Of a DNA stretch of 7,342 nt, positions 1-6,125 are shown piece after piece. Source of the stretch: Clostridiales bacterium (GTDB lineage: Bacteria; Bacillota; Clostridia; Oscillospirales; Oscillospiraceae); NCBI GenBank assembly GCA_012728025.1, contig JAAYFX010000281.1:1-7342 (forward strand), read 5' to 3'. The position numbers and the translations under genes were made by a program. The first letter of the stretch is position 1. Every line of letters begins with the position of its first letter. The notes beneath the pieces are model-generated. The model searched no databases. It was not told the DNA's origin and saw nothing but the letters and a program-made list of their open reading frames with translations.

Positions 1-1867
1 CGTCAGGCTTGCCTATACGGCGGTTTGATATCTGGGAGATGTGGATAAGCCCGTCCACTCCGGACATAACTTCGGCAAAGGCACCAAAGGGCATAAGCTT
101 TACAATTTTAACGTTGGCAACATCACCGACATTATAAGCGCTGACAAATCTTGTCCAAGGGTTGCCATCTGGGTCTTTGTATCCCAAAGATATTTTGCGG
201 TTTTCCCTGTCAAAGTTAATTACATATACATCAATAACATCACCGACGGAAAGAACATCATCAGGCTGCTTTATACGGTTCCAGCTAAGCTCGGAAACGT
301 GAACCATGCCGTCTATGCCGCCAATGTCTACAAATGCGCCATAGCCTGTGAGGGACTTGACAGTTCCGGTGTAGTACTTGCCAACCTCGATTTCGCTCCA
401 GATTTTCTCTGCACGTTCACGACGCTCGTCCCTTAATACGGCACGAATACTTCCAACCACACGGCGGCGGCTACGGTTTACTTCCGTTATCTTAAGGCGA
501 ACCTTCTGCTTTAAAAGTTCGCTCATTTCAGCTTCCCTGCCAAGACCGGTCTGAGAAGCGGGAACGAATACACGAACGCCCTTGACTGTAACGACAATGC
601 CGCCTCTGTTGTCCTCTGTAACCGTACCTTCAAGGACAGTGCCGCTTTCGCAGGCTTCCTCAACTATTGTCCAAGTTTTTATTGCGTCAAGACGCTTTTT
701 AGAGAGCATTACAGTGCCCTCAATATCATTGACCCTTACAACGCAGGCTTCAATGGTGTCACCCAGCTTCACCAAATCGTTTATGGAAACATCTGTGTCA
801 TCCGTAAACTCAGAGACAGGAATATAACCAGAGTGCTTTGTGCCAAGGTCTACGCTAATTTCGGTGGGGGTGATGGCTGCTACTATACCGGTTACCGTAT
901 CTCCGTTATATATAGTCTTTATAGAATCCTCCAGCATTTGGTCGAAGGACATCTCAGCCTCCGGCACGGGAGTTTCCTCCTCTGTCTTGTTTGCTGTGGC
1001 TTCTTCAACTTTAATTTCATCAGTCATGGTTTGTTTTACCTCCTTTATAATCCATGCAGGCGTTGATGCGCCGGCGGTGATGCCAATAGTGTCGGCTTTG
1101 TCAAATGCGGAAAGGTTAAGTTCCTTCGCCGAGGCGATGAATTGAACATTTTCACAATGCTCGGAGCATATCTCCGCAAGATGAACGCTGTTAGCGCTGC
1201 TTTTTGAGCCAATAACCACTATTGCGTCGCACAAATCGGACAAGTTGGCAGCATCATTTTGCCTTATGGACGTAGCACTGCATATTGTATCAAATACTTT
1301 GACGTTTGTACACAGTTTTTTGAGAATTTTTTTGGTACCTTCAAGAATTCTTTGAGTTTGAGTGGTTTGAAACACAAAGCTCATGGGTTTATGCCTGTTT
1401 TCCGGCTCGGAAAGCAACCAGCCTTCAAGCTCCTCGGGGTCTTTAAATACCAGAGATTGTCTGCACCATCCTTGGATGGCCTGTATTTCCGGATGAGCTT
1501 CCTTACCCATGATTACAGGAAGCCTGCCTTCCCCCTCCGCCTTGGCTACAAGCCCGTGTATATGAGAAACCTTCGGGCAAGTTGCGTCGCATATCACAGC
1601 GCCCTTTTGCTCTAGCTGTTCAAATTCAAAACGGGAAGCACCATGGGACCTAATTAAAACCTTGGCACCTTCCGGAATTTCCTGTGGGCTTTGGGCCATA
1701 TAAAGCCCCTTTTCCCTAAGTGCTTCTACGACAAAGCCGTTATGTATAAGCTCTCCCAAACTATAACAGGGCATCTCTGAAGTCTCTAGCAGTTCTTCGG
1801 CCATTTTCACCGAGCGGCTGACCCCAAAGCAAAAACCTGCACTTTTGGCAACAATAAGTTTCTTCAT
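1..1867 (-). CDS. ispH: Bifunctional 4-hydroxy-3-methylbut-2-enyl diphosphate reductase (IspH/LytB) fused to 30S ribosomal protein S1; 3' end lies outside window
   Basis: One uninterrupted frame of 622 codons, open at the left edge. Residues 1-280 are complete IspH, the [4Fe-4S] enzyme that turns HMBPP into IPP and DMAPP in the last MEP-pathway step. The three cluster cysteines are Cys13 (AGFCFGV), Cys97 (DATCP) and Cys196 (TICSAT). Substrate-binding histidines are His42 (GELIH), His75 (RSHG) and His125 (HPE), and the domain ends with the family motif ITAGASTP. A charged linker (about 281-320) leads to S1 RNA-binding repeats at about 321-392, 409-474 and 494-563, plus a fourth from about 579 cut by the window (FGAF, DGLIHISQIS). 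S1 repeats bind mRNA on the 30S subunit. The ATG overlaps the plsC stop as ATGA and has GGAG 8 nt upstream. IspH-S1 fusions are known in Clostridia. The fusion is seen directly here; whether the protein stays intact in the cell is not known. Confidence 0.96.
   Translation of the reverse strand, partial: MKKLIVAKSAGFCFGVSRSVKMAEELLETSEMPCYSLGELIHNGFVVEALREKGLYMAQSPQEIPEGAKVLIRSHGASRFEFEQLEQKGAVICDATCPKVSHIHGLVAKAEGEGRLPVIMGKEAHPEIQAIQGWCRQSLVFKDPEELEGWLLSEPENRHKPMSFVFQTTQTQRILEGTKKILKKLCTNVKVFDTICSATSIRQNDAANLSDLCDAIVVIGSKSSANSVHLAEICSEHCENVQFIASAKELNLSAFDKADTIGITAGASTPAWIIKEVKQTMTDEIKVEEATANKTEEETPVPEAEMSFDQMLEDSIKTIYNGDTVTGIVAAITPTEISVDLGTKHSGYIPVSEFTDDTDVSINDLVKLGDTIEACVVRVNDIEGTVMLSKKRLDAIKTWTIVEEACESGTVLEGTVTEDNRGGIVVTVKGVRVFVPASQTGLGREAEMSELLKQKVRLKITEVNRSRRRVVGSIRAVLRDERRERAEKIWSEIEVGKYYTGTVKSLTGYGAFVDIGGIDGMVHVSELSWNRIKQPDDVLSVGDVIDVYVINFDRENRKISLGYKDPDGNPWTRFVSAYNVGDVANVKIVKLMPFGAFAEVMSGVDGLIHISQISNRRIGKPD
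1025..1046 (-). promoter_or_regulatory. Internal ribosome binding site and ATG at the IspH/S1 junction
   Basis: At the exact domain boundary the coding strand reads AAAGGAGGT (1046-1038), an almost perfect complement to the 16S rRNA 3' end. After an 11-nt gap comes an in-frame ATG at 1027-1025 (codon 281). The residues after it (MTDEIKVEE) look like the N-terminus of a free-standing S1. This could allow separate synthesis of S1 from the fused gene. The caveat is that the IIKEV residues ending IspH are conserved in that family and their codons alone can produce AAGGAGGT, and the spacing is slightly long. Internal initiation is inferred. Confidence 0.45.
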
Positions 1868-2442
1868 CTCTTAGGCTCCAGTTCGAAAATGCTGTCCATG
1901 AGCTTTCCGGCCAGCATCTCATAGTTTTTATCCCTAGGGGCTTCCACCATGTAAGGAGAGCCTATTACAAGTCTTGTACAATGAAAAATCTTCCTGCCCG
2001 AAGTTAAATGTATGGGAAGTATGGGAACCTTTGTTTTAGCAGCTATGCGAACGGCTCCAGTTTTCGCCTCAACAGATTCCTCGGGGCTGACCCTTGTGCC
2101 TTCCGGAAACATCATAACCATGTCGCCACTTTTAAGATGCTTCATGGTGGTGCGTATGGAAGAAATGTCCGGCTCCCCCCGTGAGACGGGAAAGACGCAT
2201 AGGGCGCCAAGTATGCCCTTTAATATCGGGTAGGAAAAAAGCTCTGCCTTTGCCATAAAATTAAGCCGGCAATTTATCCCGAAGGCATAGGCAATTAAAA
2301 TGGGGTCTAAAGAACTTGTGTGGTTTGCACAGACTATGGCAGGACCTGTGGGGATGTTTTTCCTGCCCCTTACCCTAATGGGAGCCAAAATGCGCTGTGC
2401 CGGCAGAAAAATAGCGTAAATAAACTTAAACCAAAATCTCAT
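1864..2442 (-). CDS. plsC: 1-acyl-sn-glycerol-3-phosphate acyltransferase (lysophosphatidate acyltransferase)
   Basis: A 192-residue member of the PlsC/LPLAT family. It transfers an acyl chain to the sn-2 position of lysophosphatidic acid, giving phosphatidic acid, the precursor of membrane phospholipids, at the inner face of the membrane. The catalytic HX4D motif is NHTSSLD with His41 and Asp46, and the glycerol-phosphate-binding motif is FPEGTR at 112-117. A further family block is VPILPIHLTSG near 140-150. The N-terminus (WFKFIYAIFLPAQRIL) is a short amphipathic or hydrophobic membrane-associating segment. The length is short but normal for clostridial PlsC. The ATG overlaps the cmk stop as ATGA, with GGGAG about 11 nt upstream inside cmk, and the stop overlaps the ispH start the same way. 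Translation of all three genes is therefore probably coupled. The acyl donor (acyl-ACP, acyl-CoA or acyl-phosphate) cannot be read from the sequence. Confidence 0.93.
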   Translation of the reverse strand: MRFWFKFIYAIFLPAQRILAPIRVRGRKNIPTGPAIVCANHTSSLDPILIAYAFGINCRLNFMAKAELFSYPILKGILGALCVFPVSRGEPDISSIRTTMKHLKSGDMVMMFPEGTRVSPEESVEAKTGAVRIAAKTKVPILPIHLTSGRKIFHCTRLVIGSPYMVEAPRDKNYEMLAGKLMDSIFELEPKR

Positions 2443-3119
2443 ATCGGTATGTTCTCCCGAATTATTTTACAAATTATATCAAAGCTTTCAAAAAGGCTGT
2501 TTCCCGTGGTATCCAATATAATGGCCCCTTCCGCCGGACGTAGGGGGGCAACAGCCCTTCCGCTGTCATTTCTGTCTCTGTACTCAATGTCTTTAAGCAC
2601 CTCGTCATAATTTGCGGAAATGCCCCGAAGCAAAAGCTCATCATAGCGGCGCCTTGCCCGCTCGGTCGCATCGGCTGTTAAGAATATCTTTACATCGGCA
2701 TAAGGTAAAACAACGGTTCCTATATCACGTCCGTCCATGATAATATTGTTTTCCAAAGCCAAATTTCGTTGCATCTCAAGAAGAAAGCTCCTCACTTCGG
2801 GTATGGCGGAAACATCAGAGGCATAGATGGATATTTCCGGCCTTCTTATCTCGTCGGTTACGTCAAGACCATTTAAAAACATACGCTGCAAGCCATCTGT
2901 GTCATAGTTCATGCTTATTTTAATGCTTTTTAAAAGCTTTGCCACAGCAGCATCGTCGGAAGAAGCAAGCCCTGCATTTTTTACGGCAAGGCCGACACTG
3001 CGGTAAATAGCACCGGTGTCTACATATAAAAAACCCAGTTTTTCAGCGCACATTTTGGCAAGGGTACTTTTGCCGGCTCCCGAAGGGCCATCGATTGCAA
3101 CAGAATAGTATTTCGTCAT
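2439..3119 (-). CDS. cmk: Cytidylate kinase (CMP/dCMP kinase)
   Basis: A 226-residue cytosolic nucleoside monophosphate kinase, the usual bacterial Cmk length. It phosphorylates CMP and dCMP with ATP, recycling CMP released by RNA turnover and phospholipid synthesis. Motifs in order are the P-loop GPSGAGKS (11-18), the nucleotide-binding DTGAIYR (34-40), GRDIGT (130-135), an arginine-rich lid ATERARRR (151-158) and RDRNDSGR (181-188). The start is the ATG just before TKYYSVAIDGP, because it has AAAGGA 8 nt upstream. The frame stays open for 30 more codons, but that extension has no Cmk similarity and would overlap the preceding flavoprotein gene. The gap to that gene is 44 nt; downstream it overlaps plsC by 4 nt. 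Linkage of cmk to an S1 gene is conserved widely among bacteria. The catalytic motifs look intact. Confidence 0.96.
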   Translation of the reverse strand: MTKYYSVAIDGPSGAGKSTLAKMCAEKLGFLYVDTGAIYRSVGLAVKNAGLASSDDAAVAKLLKSIKISMNYDTDGLQRMFLNGLDVTDEIRRPEISIYASDVSAIPEVRSFLLEMQRNLALENNIIMDGRDIGTVVLPYADVKIFLTADATERARRRYDELLLRGISANYDEVLKDIEYRDRNDSGRAVAPLRPAEGAIILDTTGNSLFESFDIICKIIRENIPI

Positions 3120-3127
3120 GCTGCATT

Positions 3128-3145
3128 TCCTTTCAGAGGTGAAAG
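3128..3145 (-). promoter_or_regulatory. Hairpin partly enclosing the cmk Shine-Dalgarno
   Basis: In the 44-nt gap before cmk the transcript can form a perfect 6-bp stem, CTTTCA (3145-3140) with TGAAAG (3135-3130), closed by a CCTC loop. The AAAGGA ribosome binding site (3133-3128) overlaps the 3' arm, so folding would partly hide it. There is no T-tract, so this is not a terminator. A regulatory role is inferred only; a stem this short can arise by chance. Confidence 0.35.
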
Positions 3146-3163
3146 TTTTGTATGGGATATATT

Positions 3164-4411
3164 TTACGATAAAAGCATTGCCTTTGCGGCGGCATAGGCC
3201 GTAGACCAAGCGATTTGAAGATTAAAACCACCGGTATAGGCATTAACATCTATGACTTCGCCCGCAAAATAAAGACCGCTTGCAAGCTTTGACTCCATAG
3301 TTTTCGGATTTATTTCCTTAATGGAAACACCGCCGGAGGTGATTATAGCCTCGTCAATAGGTCTTTTCTCCTTAATATGAATGGGAAAGTTTTTGAAAAG
3401 ACTGACAAGAGCCTGCCGCTGTTGTTTTGTTTTGGAATTTACCTTCAAATCCTCCGGTATGCCAGAGAGATTGACGAGGACGGGAATCATAGATGAAGCG
3501 GCAAGGTCGGAAAGGGCATTTTTAAACTCTCTGTTTGAGTATTTTGCAAAATCCCGAAGTATACGCTCGTCAAGCTGCTTTTCGGAAAGAGCCGGCTTTA
3601 AATCTATGGAAAGCCTATAAGCGCTCATATCCCTTCCCGTCATATGGCAGGAGGCGGAAAGCACCAAAGGCCCGCTTATGCCAAAGTGGGTAAAAAGCAT
3701 TTCCCCAAGTTCTTCATAAACAAGTCTGCCCTTTTCGTTCCAAAGGCTCAATCTTACATTTTTCAGGGAAAACCCCTGCATTTCGGCACAAAATGCGTCA
3801 TCGGAAACCAGAGGAACCAGCGAGGGACTCGGCTTTGTAATAGTATGGCCGAGAGCGCCTGCCATTTCATACCCCTCCCCTGTGGAGCCTGTGCCGGCAT
3901 AGCCCATGCCCCCAGTGCATAAAAGAACACGGGAGCAGGAAATTTCCCCAGCCTCCGTTATAACAGCACAAACAGCACTGGATGTTTCATCTGTTTTTAT
4001 AGATAAGGCACGGGCACGAAGCCATTGGGCACCGTTTTTCATGGCAAAGCTTTCAAGAGCCTTTGCGGCATCATGAGCGCTGTCACTTTCGGGAAAAACC
4101 CGATTTCCCCTTTCGGTTTTAAGGGAAAGACCAAGACTTTCAAAATGAGCCATGGCATCCGCTGGTGAAAAGCCGTTTAAACAGCTCATAAGAAACTTGC
4201 CGTTTATTGGGACGTTTTCAAGAAACTGGCCAGTGTCACAGTTGTTTGTTAAATTACAGCGGCCCTTGCCAGTGATGCGAAGCTTTTTTCCAAGAAGCTT
4301 ATTCGGCTCTAAGATAACAGTTTTCACTCCGCCTTTGGCAAGAATTCCTGCGGCAAAAAGCCCAGCCGCCCCGCCGCCTATAATTACGGTATCAGTTTTC
4401 TGTATTTTCAT
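3164..4411 (-). CDS. HI0933/BaiN (YhiN)-family NAD(P)/FAD-dependent oxidoreductase, substrate unknown
   Basis: A 415-residue flavoprotein, the normal length for the HI0933-like family, some members of which are named aminoacetone oxidase or BaiN. The N-terminal Rossmann motif GGGAAG (12-17) binds the ADP part of FAD. Family blocks follow: GKKLRITGKGRCNLTN (41-56), TGGMGYAGTGSTGEGY (166-181), FTHFGISGP (240-248), and a C-terminal FAD-contacting block GLYFAGEVIDVNAYTGG (379-395) followed by NLQIAWSTA. No signal peptide or membrane segment is visible. The start is the ATG before KIQKTDTVIIGGG, which has GAGG only 3 nt upstream and overlaps the regulator gene by 20 nt; the open frame extends 25 codons further without family similarity. 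The reaction is not established for most members. BaiN was proposed to act in bile-acid dehydroxylation in Clostridium scindens, but the neighbours here are general housekeeping genes and give no support for that role. Confidence 0.88.
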   Translation of the reverse strand: MKIQKTDTVIIGGGAAGLFAAGILAKGGVKTVILEPNKLLGKKLRITGKGRCNLTNNCDTGQFLENVPINGKFLMSCLNGFSPADAMAHFESLGLSLKTERGNRVFPESDSAHDAAKALESFAMKNGAQWLRARALSIKTDETSSAVCAVITEAGEISCSRVLLCTGGMGYAGTGSTGEGYEMAGALGHTITKPSPSLVPLVSDDAFCAEMQGFSLKNVRLSLWNEKGRLVYEELGEMLFTHFGISGPLVLSASCHMTGRDMSAYRLSIDLKPALSEKQLDERILRDFAKYSNREFKNALSDLAASSMIPVLVNLSGIPEDLKVNSKTKQQRQALVSLFKNFPIHIKEKRPIDEAIITSGGVSIKEINPKTMESKLASGLYFAGEVIDVNAYTGGFNLQIAWSTAYAAAKAMLLS

Positions 4412-5255
4412 AAACCTCGTTTGCCGTCCAGACGGTTTCAAGGCGCTTGAAGGTGTCGGATAAAGCGTCCTTCGAGCGCAGGCCAATGGAAACTATAAGA
4501 GCATTTACAAGACTTAAGGGAGCCACAAGGGAATCCAAAAACGAAACCATATCGCTTTTGGCAAAAAGCTTTATATCAGACAGCTCAACTAAAGGAGAGG
4601 ATTTGCCATCGGTAAGGCCAATGGTTGTGGCACCTGCATCCTTAGCAAAGCGCATGGCCTTAATGGTTCGGCTGGAATAGCGGGGATAGCTCATGCCTAT
4701 AAAAACATCCCCCTCACCTATTCGCAAAATCTGCTCATACACCTCGCTTACAGCGGTGTCGTGGAGCAGAAAAACATTGTCCCGCAGAAGATTTAAGTAA
4801 TAGCCCATAAAGCTTGACAGGGCTGTTGAGGAGCGCATACCCACAATGTATATGTGTTTTCCGTTTATAATAGCATCCACCGCAGCATCAAAGCTCTGGC
4901 GGTCTATGTCATCTATGGTTTTTTGAAGCTTTTCCATATCCGCCGCCAAAACAGCCTTAAGCACATTCGTATCATCTATAAGCTCTTTGGCAACCTCTAT
5001 ACGCTGGACAGAGGTCAGGCGGTTTCTTATCATTTCCTGAAGGGCTTTGCGCATACCGGGGTAGCCGTCATAGCCAAGCTCGGCCGCAAAGCGAACTACG
5101 GTAGATTCGCTGACACCAACGGTTTTACCCAGCTTGCCGGCAGTCATAAAGGCGGCCTTATCGTAGTTTTCCGTAATATATTTAGCAATACGGCGCTGAC
5201 CCTTCGAGAAGTTTTTGCTGCCGTTTTCTATAACAGACAATACATCCTTATCCAA
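4392..5255 (-). CDS. MurR/RpiR-family transcriptional regulator (HTH plus SIS domain)
   Basis: A 287-residue cytosolic regulator. Residues 1-77 form the RpiR-type DNA-binding domain, with the helix-turn-helix near 37-58 (TAGKLGKTVGVSESTVVRFA). Residues about 124-260 form a SIS phosphosugar-binding fold, with HIYIVGMRSS (134-143) and SYPRYSSRT (189-197) at the expected ligand loops. Family members sense sugar phosphates such as N-acetylmuramate 6-phosphate, glucosamine-type phosphates or KDPG; the ligand here cannot be deduced and no sugar-catabolism gene is nearby. The start codon is TTG: an in-frame TAA lies 15 nt upstream, no in-frame ATG occurs until deep in the HTH, and AAGGG sits 9 nt before the TTG. 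The 3' end overlaps the flavoprotein gene by 20 nt, so the two are probably co-expressed. A palindrome and a candidate promoter lie just upstream. Confidence 0.92.
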   Translation of the reverse strand: MDKDVLSVIENGSKNFSKGQRRIAKYITENYDKAAFMTAGKLGKTVGVSESTVVRFAAELGYDGYPGMRKALQEMIRNRLTSVQRIEVAKELIDDTNVLKAVLAADMEKLQKTIDDIDRQSFDAAVDAIINGKHIYIVGMRSSTALSSFMGYYLNLLRDNVFLLHDTAVSEVYEQILRIGEGDVFIGMSYPRYSSRTIKAMRFAKDAGATTIGLTDGKSSPLVELSDIKLFAKSDMVSFLDSLVAPLSLVNALIVSIGLRSKDALSDTFKRLETVWTANEVYENTEN

Positions 5256-5297
5256 AATATCACACCCTTAAAATTATCAGCAGCTTAAATAACACAT

Positions 5298-5311
5298 TTA
5301 TTACATAATAA
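5298..5311. repeat. Perfect AT-rich palindrome upstream of the RpiR-family gene, candidate operator
   Basis: TTATTA, a CA spacer, then TAATAA form a perfect 6+2+6 inverted repeat. It lies 43 nt before the TTG start and overlaps the -10 of the candidate promoter on the minus strand. RpiR-family proteins often control their own genes through such short dyads. The site is purely A/T in its arms and in an AT-rich gap, so chance is a real alternative. Confidence 0.35.
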
Positions 5312-5328
5312 TACACACAATGGAGCAA
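5300..5328 (-). promoter_or_regulatory. Candidate sigma-A promoter for the RpiR-flavoprotein-cmk-plsC-ispH/S1 block
   Basis: On the minus strand, TTGCTC (5328-5323) and TGTAAT (5305-5300) are separated by 17 nt. The -10 matches the consensus at 5 of 6 positions, the -35 at 3 of 6. It sits in the only substantial gap of the window, between a probable terminator and the start of a long gene run, where a promoter is expected. The assignment of exact boxes in this AT-rich sequence is uncertain. Confidence 0.35.
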
Positions 5329-5347
5329 AAGCAAGGCATTGAAGGAG

Positions 5348-5387
5348 AAAAAATAATAATCCTGCATTTTTATTGCAAAATCACAGG
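5348..5387 (-). terminator. Weak intrinsic terminator downstream of rluB
   Basis: Starting 12 nt after the rluB stop, the transcript can pair CCTGTG (5387-5382) with TGCAGG (5366-5361), including two G-U pairs. After an A-A mismatch, TTTT pairs with AAAA around a 5-nt loop. A T-rich run (ATTATTATTTTTT) follows at once. Position and T-tract suit a Rho-independent terminator for the dacB-rluB unit, but the stem is AT-rich and imperfect, so read-through is likely. Confidence 0.42.
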
Positions 5388-5399
5388 TAAAATTCACAT

Positions 5400-6113
5400 T
5401 TATCTGTATTTTTGCAAGTTTTCCAACTCCCCTTTTGTTAAGGAGCGCCATTTTCCCACAGGTAGCTCCCCAAGACGAAGGGGACCTTCAGAAACCCTTT
5501 TTAAGCGGGCAACAGAAAGCCCCGCCATATCACACATTTTGCGTACCTGCCTGTTTCGCCCCTCGGAGATGGCAATGGATATAACAGCACCGCTTTCTGT
5601 TTCCCTGATTTGTTTTACAATAGCTGGCTTTATAGGAGAGCCGTCTATCACAAGTTTTGAGCGCAAAGTCTCAAGGCTTTTGGGAAGGTTTTCTCCCCTG
5701 ACAGAAACGTGATAGGTCTTTTTAATTTCAAATGAGGGGTGCATAAGGCGGTTAGACAACTCCCCGTCGTCGGTCATTATGAGAAGCCCCTCCGAGTCAA
5801 GGTCCAGTCTGCCCACGGGGAAAACCCGAGCAGGCACATCCCGAGTTAAGTCGGCAACGGTTTTTCTGTTTCTCTCATCCTTCATTGTGCTGACATAACC
5901 GCGGGGCTTGTTAAGCATTATGTAAGTCCTCTCCCTAAATTTAGAGAGAGGATTTCCGTCAATTTTTATAAGGTCTTTGCCGCTGTCGGCAGAGCTTCCC
6001 AAATGGGCTATCTGCCCATTTACAGTAACACGACCCTCGCTTATAAGTTTTTCAGCCGCTCGGCGGGAACAGTAGCCGGAGCCGGCTATAATTTTTTGCA
6101 AACGCATTTCCAT
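5400..6113 (-). CDS. rluB: 23S rRNA pseudouridine synthase, RluB/RsuA family
   Basis: A 237-residue RNA-modifying enzyme. An S4 RNA-binding domain covers about residues 3-50 (RLQKIIAGSGYCSRRAAEKLI), followed by the pseudouridine synthase fold from about 63. The catalytic aspartate is Asp104 in the family motif GRLDLDSEGLL, and the block ISEGRNRQVRKM is typical of the RsuA/RluB/E/F group. The RluB assignment (modifying helix 89-93 of 23S rRNA near the peptidyl transferase centre) rests on family resemblance and on the dacB neighbour, as in Bacillus, where rluB lies close to dacB. RsuA-type 16S specificity cannot be fully excluded. The chosen ATG lies 12 nt after the dacB stop; its AGGA overlaps that TAG stop (TAGGA) and is 10 nt from the start. 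A second ATG two codons in is possible but has weaker spacing. The two genes are probably one transcript. Confidence 0.92.
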   Translation of the reverse strand: MEMRLQKIIAGSGYCSRRAAEKLISEGRVTVNGQIAHLGSSADSGKDLIKIDGNPLSKFRERTYIMLNKPRGYVSTMKDERNRKTVADLTRDVPARVFPVGRLDLDSEGLLIMTDDGELSNRLMHPSFEIKKTYHVSVRGENLPKSLETLRSKLVIDGSPIKPAIVKQIRETESGAVISIAISEGRNRQVRKMCDMAGLSVARLKRVSEGPLRLGELPVGKWRSLTKGELENLQKYR

Positions 6114-6125
6114 AAAATATTAATC

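Noticed and set aside
41..436. Plus-strand open frame of 131 codons
   Set aside because: It lies antisense to the S1 repeats, whose minus-strand frame has clear family motifs. The plus-strand translation shows no recognisable domain.
582..1145. Three overlapping plus-strand open frames opposite S1 and the IspH end
   Set aside because: Low-complexity Ser/Thr/Val-rich translations with no ribosome binding site pattern; they mirror codon bias of the real minus-strand gene.
1259..1615. Plus-strand open frame of 118 codons
   Set aside because: Antisense to the conserved IspH core, including the regions coding for His125 and Cys97; no domain recognised.
3120..3209. 30-codon N-terminal extension of cmk
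   Set aside because: It has no Cmk similarity, would overlap the flavoprotein end, and the ATG at 3119 has a properly spaced AAAGGA.
4412..4486. 25-codon N-terminal extension of the flavoprotein
   Set aside because: It lies inside the regulator gene and lacks family similarity; the ATG at 4411 sits just before the FAD-binding strand at the usual distance.
5260..5451. Minus-strand 63-codon frame spanning the end of rluB and the gap
   Set aside because: It overlaps rluB out of frame, crosses the probable terminator and promoter, and reads AT-rich sequence as Phe/Leu/Tyr; it is unlikely to be a gene.
5320..5712. Plus-strand open frame of 130 codons starting in the intergenic gap
   Set aside because: It runs mostly antisense to rluB, and the translation has no recognisable domain. 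A purine run, GAAGGAG, follows its ATG rather than preceding it.
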